Shown here one piece after another: positions 9,701 to 10,596 of a stretch of DNA of 10,596 bases. A model generated the notes under the pieces. It was not told where the DNA came from. It searched no databases and saw nothing but the letters and a program-made list of their open reading frames with translations. Origin of the DNA: Phoronis ovalis. Its lineage: Eukaryota > Phoronida > Phoronidae. The position numbers and the translations under genes are program-made. The stretch's first letter is position 1. Every line of letters starts with the position of its first letter. The DNA lies in assembly GCA_028565635.1 (NCBI GenBank), contig JAOXYB010045626.1:1-10596 (forward strand), in the 5' to 3' direction.

Positions 9701-10487
9701 AAATCAACAAGGACAACAGTTCTATGGGCAGATACAACCGCATCCTCCAACAATTCCGTACCAAAATCATATGCACCGACAAGAACGTGACAGTCCCCAA
9801 GTTCAAGTTCCCCATATAAGTCAGTCCCAGATACCTGCACGTGCCAAAGCTGCTCGACACCAGCGTCAACAATTGCAGCAGCAACAACAACAGCAACTAC
9901 AGCAGCAACATGGAAATGCAATGACTAACATGAATCCTCACCAAAAGAATACTAATCAACAATTTTATGAACAGCCACAAAATCAGCAATTGATGCAAAT
10001 GAATCAACAAGCATACAATCAGTTTCCACAACCTCAGCCTCCATTTCAAGTGCAGCAACAACCGGTGTACAATCAGAATATGCCACCTCCGAGTTGCACT
10101 CAAGGTTATCGGCAAGTGAGACATCCGCACACGCAGGTATCACCGGGCTGTAATCAAGTATCTAGTTCGACAGATAAAAAAAATAATCGAGAACAGACGC
10201 CAAATTTTGAAGAAATCATGGGTAATTTAAGTTCGTTGTCCACGGATAATATTTTAGATAATATAAGTTCAATCTCGACAGAGAACTTAACTGGAACTAT
10301 TTTAAGCCCGACATCATTAGTGAATCGGTCTCTGTCGCAGACGTCGTCACACATGAACAGTCAGTATGGAGACATAAAAACTACACAAACGCCTGTGTTA
10401 AATACATCTAACATGGTGGTTAATGACATGAGCTCCATGTTGACACAGTTGGCTGAAGAAAATAAACTACTTGGCATGCGACCTTAA
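489..10487 (+). CDS. Gli: GLI/Ci family zinc-finger transcription factor, Hedgehog effector (15 exons, 5' partial)
   Basis: Sequence-specific DNA-binding factor acting at the end of the Hedgehog pathway in cytoplasm, cilium and nucleus. Exons: 489-728, 1482-1599, 1947-2116, 2584-2700, 2873-3076, 3480-3655, 3935-4049, 4395-4546, 4998-5147, 5372-5536, 5942-6211, 6534-6716, 6962-7085, 7775-7894, 8551-10487. All junctions are GT-AG and every phase matches, giving 1412 complete codons and a TAA stop. Domains in order: GLI3-like N-terminal motifs (about residues 57-108), SPAD (177-180), SYGHL (276-280), five C2H2 fingers (413-563), five RRxS sites (783-931), LLIPDEM motif (about 1023-1029), polyQ (1207-1220) and a C-terminal tail starting [11 protein letters not shown]. 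From memory, fly Ci is about 1400 residues and human GLI3 about 1580, so probably only some tens of N-terminal residues are missing. The fingers match GLI far better than the related GLIS or ZIC families. Splicing is predicted from sequence alone. Confidence 0.95.
729..1481 (+). other. Intron 1 of window (753 bases)
   Basis: Donor GTAAGT, and acceptor TCTTTTTAG at about 1473-1481 after a T-rich tract. A T homopolymer sits near 1341-1355. No conserved coding or clear repeat was seen. A 62-codon minus-strand open frame (1063-1251) has no recognisable similarity and is taken as chance. Confidence 0.85.
1482..1599 (+). CDS. Gli: Gli exon 2 of window: HEGRYH-motif segment
   Basis: Residues 81-118 plus split Gly codons at both ends (phase 1 in, phase 2 out). 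Aromatic and Pro-rich sequence ([11 protein letters not shown]) leads into HEGRYH at 103-108. Human GLI3 has a comparable FHPPVPIDARHHEGRYH stretch directly after its MDPRNG motif, so order and spacing are kept. The donor is GTAAGT at 1600. The region lies in the N-terminal repressor part of GLI proteins; no discrete biochemical role for the motif is assigned here. Confidence 0.92.
1600..1946 (+). other. Intron 2 of window (347 bases)
   Basis: Bounded by GTAAGT and TTTTATAG. It holds a 74-codon plus-strand open frame (1619-1843) without recognisable domains, and nothing else of note. Confidence 0.85.
1947..2116 (+). CDS. Gli: Gli exon 3 of window: ISPAQ segment
   Basis: Residues 120-175 with split Gly codons at both ends (phase 2 in, phase 1 out). 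The sequence starts [19 protein letters not shown] and continues through a Gln/Met-rich stretch to [13 protein letters not shown]. It occupies the place of the vertebrate segment containing MDYIRSLHSSPSLSMI. Similarity is weak, and the assignment rests mainly on frame continuity and canonical splice sites (GTAAGT at 2117). Confidence 0.88.
2117..2583 (+). other. Intron 3 of window (467 bases)
   Basis: Donor GTAAGT, acceptor CTACCTAG. It contains T-rich stretches, a short direct repeat (GTGCATTTT near 2396-2415) and a 7-bp inverted repeat (CCCCAAC at 2443-2449 with GTTGGGG at 2470-2476). No coding sequence was seen. Confidence 0.8.
2584..2700 (+). CDS. Gli: Gli exon 4 of window: SPAD motif
   Basis: Residues 177-214. 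The exon opens with [17 protein letters not shown], matching the vertebrate GLI block SPAEYYHQMALLAGQRS in the N-terminal repressor region. It continues into a Pro/Gly/Ser-rich stretch ending LPGSLE. Phase 1 in and phase 1 out; donor GTAAGTAT at 2701. Open reading continues into the following intron, but GLI similarity stops at the donor. Confidence 0.93.
2873..3076 (+). CDS. Gli: Gli exon 5 of window: [13 protein letters not shown] block and SUFU-binding SYGHL
   Basis: Residues 216-282. The order [54 protein letters not shown] parallels vertebrate GLI2/GLI3 almost block for block. SYGHL (276-280; bases 3055-3069) is the known SUFU docking motif, by which SUFU holds GLI inactive in the cytoplasm. 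The donor is GTGAGAG at 3077, and open reading beyond it lacks GLI similarity. Confidence 0.96.
3055..3069 (+). other. Gli: SUFU-binding motif SYGHL
   Basis: Codons for Ser-Tyr-Gly-His-Leu sit inside the phrase SGSYGHLSA. In vertebrate GLI proteins and fly Ci this motif contacts the SUFU tumour suppressor. An intact core predicts SUFU control in this species. Confidence 0.93.
3077..3479 (+). other. Intron 5 of window (403 bases)
   Basis: Donor GTGAGAG; acceptor TTTCTTTTAG at 3470-3479. It is AT-rich with no recognised coding. An in-frame ATG at 3416 lies upstream of the acceptor, but the residues between it and the exon do not resemble GLI. Confidence 0.85.
3480..3655 (+). CDS. Gli: Gli exon 6 of window: Pro/Met-rich linker before the fingers
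   Basis: Residues 284-341, ending in phase 0 at a Met codon before GTAAGG. The sequence [14 protein letters not shown], then [12 protein letters not shown] and a Pro/Gln-rich tail, occupies the position of the vertebrate SLGSAFGHSPPLIHPAP region. The start SLG and the spacing after SYGHL fit. KSEQIM at the end resembles a sumoylation-type context but is not a clear match. Confidence 0.92.
3935..4049 (+). CDS. Gli: Gli exon 7 of window: basic KRTRIKKE segment
   Basis: Residues 342-379, phase 0 in and phase 1 out. A polar Ser/Val-rich stretch leads to [15 protein letters not shown], comparable to HNKRSKIKPDEDLPSPG just before the fingers of vertebrate GLI. IKKE fits the sumoylation consensus (hydrophobic-Lys-x-Glu), but modification is not shown. 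The donor GTACGT is a little weaker than its neighbours. Confidence 0.9.
4050..4394 (+). other. Intron 7 of window (345 bases)
   Basis: Donor GTACGT, acceptor GGTTACAG. No coding or repeat was recognised. A GTAAG-like sequence near 4281-4289 is not preceded by GLI-like coding. Confidence 0.85.
4395..4546 (+). CDS. Gli: Gli exon 8 of window: start of zinc finger 1
   Basis: Residues 381-430. A His-rich, acidic lead ([13 protein letters not shown]) is followed by [26 protein letters not shown]. The ETNCHW lead and both cysteines of finger 1 (413 and 418) match the GLI family, whose human counterpart reads YETNCHWEGC. The exon stops after the Arg codon, directly before the first zinc-ligand His, so finger 1 is split by an intron. 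Donor GTAAGT at 4547. Confidence 0.97.
4547..4997 (+). other. Intron 8 of window (451 bases), inside finger 1
   Basis: Donor GTAAGT, acceptor TTAATTCAG. AT-rich, with no recognised coding or repeat. It separates the Cys pair from the His pair of finger 1. Confidence 0.9.
4998..5147 (+). CDS. Gli: Gli exon 9 of window: finger 1 end, finger 2, finger 3 start
   Basis: Residues 431-480, phase 0 at both ends. HINQDHI supplies the two His ligands of finger 1. Finger 2 runs from CRWTDC to HMRRH (446-471), containing [15 protein letters not shown], nearly identical to [13 protein letters not shown] linker carries the first Cys of finger 3. In human GLI1 fingers 1 and 2 pack together and make few base contacts. 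Donor GTAAGT at 5148. Confidence 0.98.
5372..5536 (+). CDS. Gli: Gli exon 10 of window: finger 3 end and finger 4
   Basis: Residues 481-535, phase 0 at both ends. [21 protein letters not shown] completes finger 3. [13 protein letters not shown] to HQNRTH is finger 4 (509-532), with the family-typical [11 protein letters not shown] recognition helix. Human GLI1 fingers 4 and 5 make most of the base contacts to the GACCACCCA-type site, and the helix here is unchanged, so the same target is expected. The exon ends SNA where most GLI proteins continue SNEKPY. Confidence 0.98.
5537..5941 (+). other. Intron 10 of window (405 bases)
   Basis: Donor GTAAGTC; acceptor TTTCCTTTATAG. It separates fingers 4 and 5. 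A 90-codon open frame formed by reading from the preceding exon into this intron is read-through, not a gene. No repeat was recognised. Confidence 0.9.
5942..6211 (+). CDS. Gli: Gli exon 11 of window: finger 5 and basic tail
   Basis: Residues 536-625, phase 0 at both ends. [19 protein letters not shown] followed by [12 protein letters not shown] is finger 5 (Cys 540 to His 563), with the DNA-contacting [15 protein letters not shown] helix intact. After it come a basic cluster (NKKHKGSNK, likely part of the nuclear import signal), an Asn/Lys/Asp-rich linker and [13 protein letters not shown] is an additional basic-Ser site. The donor (CAG then GTACAA) is weaker than most in this gene, so alternative use is possible. 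Confidence 0.97.
6212..6533 (+). other. Intron 11 of window (322 bases)
   Basis: Donor GTACAA, acceptor TGTTTTCAG. An open frame beginning at 6409 runs through the acceptor in a different frame from the exon and is not coding. Nothing else was recognised. Confidence 0.85.
6534..6716 (+). CDS. Gli: Gli exon 12 of window: Ser-rich and acidic segment after the fingers
   Basis: Residues 626-686, phase 0 at both ends. [20 protein letters not shown] resembles the Ser/Gln-rich vertebrate block (QSSCSSQQSPISNYS) that follows the basic tail. An acidic stretch ([16 protein letters not shown]) takes the place of the GDLSAIDETPIMD segment. This lies in the part of GLI/Ci that governs partial proteolysis. 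The donor is GTAAGT. Similarity is moderate, so the homology is positional. Confidence 0.9.
6833..6878. repeat. Imperfect inverted repeat (hairpin) in intron 12
   Basis: CATAAGTGAT (6845-6854) and its exact reverse complement ATCACTTATG (6863-6872) flank an 8-base loop. TTTGCA (6833-6838) can further pair with TGCAAA (6873-6878) across a one-sided 6-base bulge. No terminal duplication or coding is associated. It could be a remnant of a small inverted-repeat transposon or a chance structure. Confidence 0.6.
6962..7085 (+). CDS. Gli: Gli exon 13 of window: basic Ser/Lys segment
   Basis: Residues 687-727, phase 0 in and phase 1 out. [20 protein letters not shown] is followed by a Lys-rich stretch and [10 protein letters not shown]. 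The position corresponds to the vertebrate segment TISTATTALALQARR, but identity is low. Support comes from the clean acceptor (TTTCCAG), the GTAAGT donor and the preserved frame on both sides. Confidence 0.86.
7086..7774 (+). other. Intron 13 of window (689 bases)
   Basis: Donor GTAAGT, acceptor GTTTTGCAG. It contains a short (AT)6 tract at about 7629-7640 and A- or T-rich runs. A minus-strand open frame at 7581-7781 and a plus-strand frame from 7711 into the next exon show no GLI-like residues outside the exon. Confidence 0.85.
7775..7894 (+). CDS. Gli: Gli exon 14 of window: polar linker before the PKA cluster
   Basis: Residues 729-767, phase 1 at both ends. [20 protein letters not shown], then [19 protein letters not shown], is hydrophilic and basic. 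In vertebrates this place holds the WMEHVKLERLKQVNGMF segment; LKQ is the only visible echo, so this is one of the most diverged exons. The donor GTATGC is acceptable but less typical. The joined frame into the last exon is open. Confidence 0.85.
7895..8550 (+). other. Intron 14 of window (656 bases)
   Basis: Donor GTATGC, acceptor TTTCTTCCAG. It is strongly AT-rich. The minus-strand open frame at 8203-8424 lies wholly inside it and has no recognisable domain. A small direct repeat (ATACCAAAG) occurs near 8361-8381. Nothing further was recognised. Confidence 0.85.
8551..10487 (+). CDS. Gli: Gli last exon: PKA/processing sites, Q-rich region and activation domain
   Basis: Residues 769-1412, ending in TAA at 10485-10487. 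It opens with [15 protein letters not shown] and [10 protein letters not shown], matching the vertebrate phosphorylation block [21 protein letters not shown]. It continues through RRASDPVR and [10 protein letters not shown] to acidic [15 protein letters not shown], equivalent to the vertebrate LVLPDDVVQY motif near the CBP-interaction region. Next come a Gln/Asn/Met-rich stretch with polyQ, then [13 protein letters not shown] and the tail [18 protein letters not shown]. The tail parallels the GLI3 end (NMAIGDMSSLLTSLAEES). This exon therefore holds both the switch for repressor formation and the activator domain. Confidence 0.96.
8595..9041 (+). other. Gli: Cluster of five PKA-type RRxS phosphorylation sites
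   Basis: RRDS (8595-8606), RRSS (8685-8696), RRSQ (8781-8792), RRMS (8910-8921) and RRAS (9030-9041) place candidate serines at residues 786, 815, 847, 891 and 931. In Ci and GLI2/3, PKA at such sites primes CK1 and GSK3, creating a degron for SLIMB/beta-TrCP and leading to proteasomal trimming to a repressor. Ser residues that could be primed follow the first two sites (SNSTISS and SSGAS). Phosphorylation itself is inferred. Confidence 0.88.
9318..9356 (+). other. Gli: [11 protein letters not shown] motif (equivalent of GLI LVLPDDVVQY)
   Basis: An acidic run ([14 protein letters not shown]) precedes [13 protein letters not shown]. Vertebrate GLI proteins have the same acidic-plus-LPDD/E-VVQY arrangement after their phosphorylation cluster, in the region linked to CBP interaction in Ci and GLI3. 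The hydrophobic-Pro-Asp-Glu core is kept, while VVQY is replaced by MRRF. Confidence 0.75.
9436..10130 (+). other. Gli: Gln/Asn/Met/His-rich low-complexity region with polyQ
   Basis: About 230 residues dominated by Gln, Asn, Met, His, Ser and Pro. The densest part is a tract at 9867-9908 (14 residues, twelve Gln interrupted by two Leu) encoded by mixed CAA and CAG. The mixed codons argue against a recent pure-triplet expansion. Such regions are common in activation domains and are probably disordered. It also contains Cys residues spaced C-x2-C-x4-C near 9525-9551. Confidence 0.85.
10224..10295 (+). repeat. Gli: Internal 12-residue duplication in the activation domain
   Basis: [12 protein letters not shown] (10224-10259) is followed directly by [12 protein letters not shown] (10260-10295): seven of twelve residues are identical and most others conservative. 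It follows FEEIM, which aligns in position with the vertebrate DFDAII element (an FxxII-type TAF9 contact). Confidence 0.7.
10410..10484 (+). other. Gli: Conserved C-terminal activation tail
   Basis: The protein ends [19 protein letters not shown] followed by LLGMRP, matching the terminal block of vertebrate GLI2/GLI3 (from memory, NMAIGDMSSLLTSLAEESK) in position and residues. It is likely an amphipathic helix in the transactivation domain. Its presence directly before the stop shows that the C-terminus is complete. Confidence 0.9.
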
Positions 10488-10596
10488 ATATTCTGGTATG
10501 ATAACTGTGTTAGTAGAAAACCTTAAATATTCTGGTATGATAACTGTGTTAGTAGAAAACCTTAAATATTCTGGTATGATAACTGTGTTAGTAGAA
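10482..10596. repeat. Exact 39-bp tandem repeat across the stop codon, three copies
   Basis: Copies start at 10482, 10521 and 10560; the last is cut at 37 bases by the window end. The unit begins CCTTAAATATTCTGGTATGA and continues to a GTAGAAAA end. The copies are identical over all bases present. The first covers the last sense codon (Pro) and the TAA stop, so the rest is 3' untranslated. No AATAAA signal lies between the stop and the window edge, so the 3' end of the transcript is beyond the window. Confidence 0.95.

Noticed and set aside
9664-10354. Several minus-strand open frames opposite the last exon
   Set aside because: They are antisense shadows of Gln/Asn-rich codons (CAA/CAG read as Leu, Val or Ala runs) with no domain; the plus strand is clearly coding.
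10488-10596. Polyadenylation signal after the stop codon
   Set aside because: No AATAAA or ATTAAA is present in the repeat units before the window ends.

Overview
The window is animal nuclear DNA. It is AT-rich, its coding blocks are separated by GT-AG introns of about 170 to 750 bases, and almost all of it belongs to one plus-strand gene. Joining 15 exons between 489 and 10487 gives one uninterrupted frame of 1412 complete codons plus stop. The product is a GLI/Cubitus interruptus zinc-finger transcription factor, the DNA-binding effector of Hedgehog signalling. The start codon and the first exon or exons lie upstream of the window. The full-length vertebrate-like architecture, compact introns and a mollusc-like flanking repeat suggest a marine invertebrate, most likely a lophotrochozoan such as a mollusc. 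That placement is an inference. Residue numbers below count the first complete codon (His, base 491) as 1.

Layout: 1-488 is the end of an upstream intron and contains a degenerate 32-33 bp tandem array beside C-rich tracts. Exons 1-7 (489-4049) encode the N-terminal regulatory region. It carries MDPRNG and HEGRYH motifs, an SPAD motif, an [13 protein letters not shown] block and the SUFU-docking SYGHL motif. Exons 8-11 (4395-6211) encode five C2H2 zinc fingers and a basic tail. Exons 12-14 (6534-7894) cover the region between the fingers and the phosphorylation cluster. Exon 15 (8551-10487) carries five RRxS PKA-type sites, an acidic LLIPDEM-type motif, a long Gln/Asn/Met-rich stretch with polyQ, and a C-terminal activation tail very like that of vertebrate GLI2/GLI3.

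Taken together, the parts predict a bifunctional factor: an N-terminal repressor and SUFU region, a DNA-binding core, a PKA-controlled processing region and a C-terminal activator. The protein would be cut to a repressor without Hedgehog signal and act as a full-length activator with it. No second gene, RNA gene or intact transposon was seen. The oddest non-genic feature is an exact 39-bp tandem repeat (three copies). It starts at the last sense codon, includes the stop codon and runs to the window edge.
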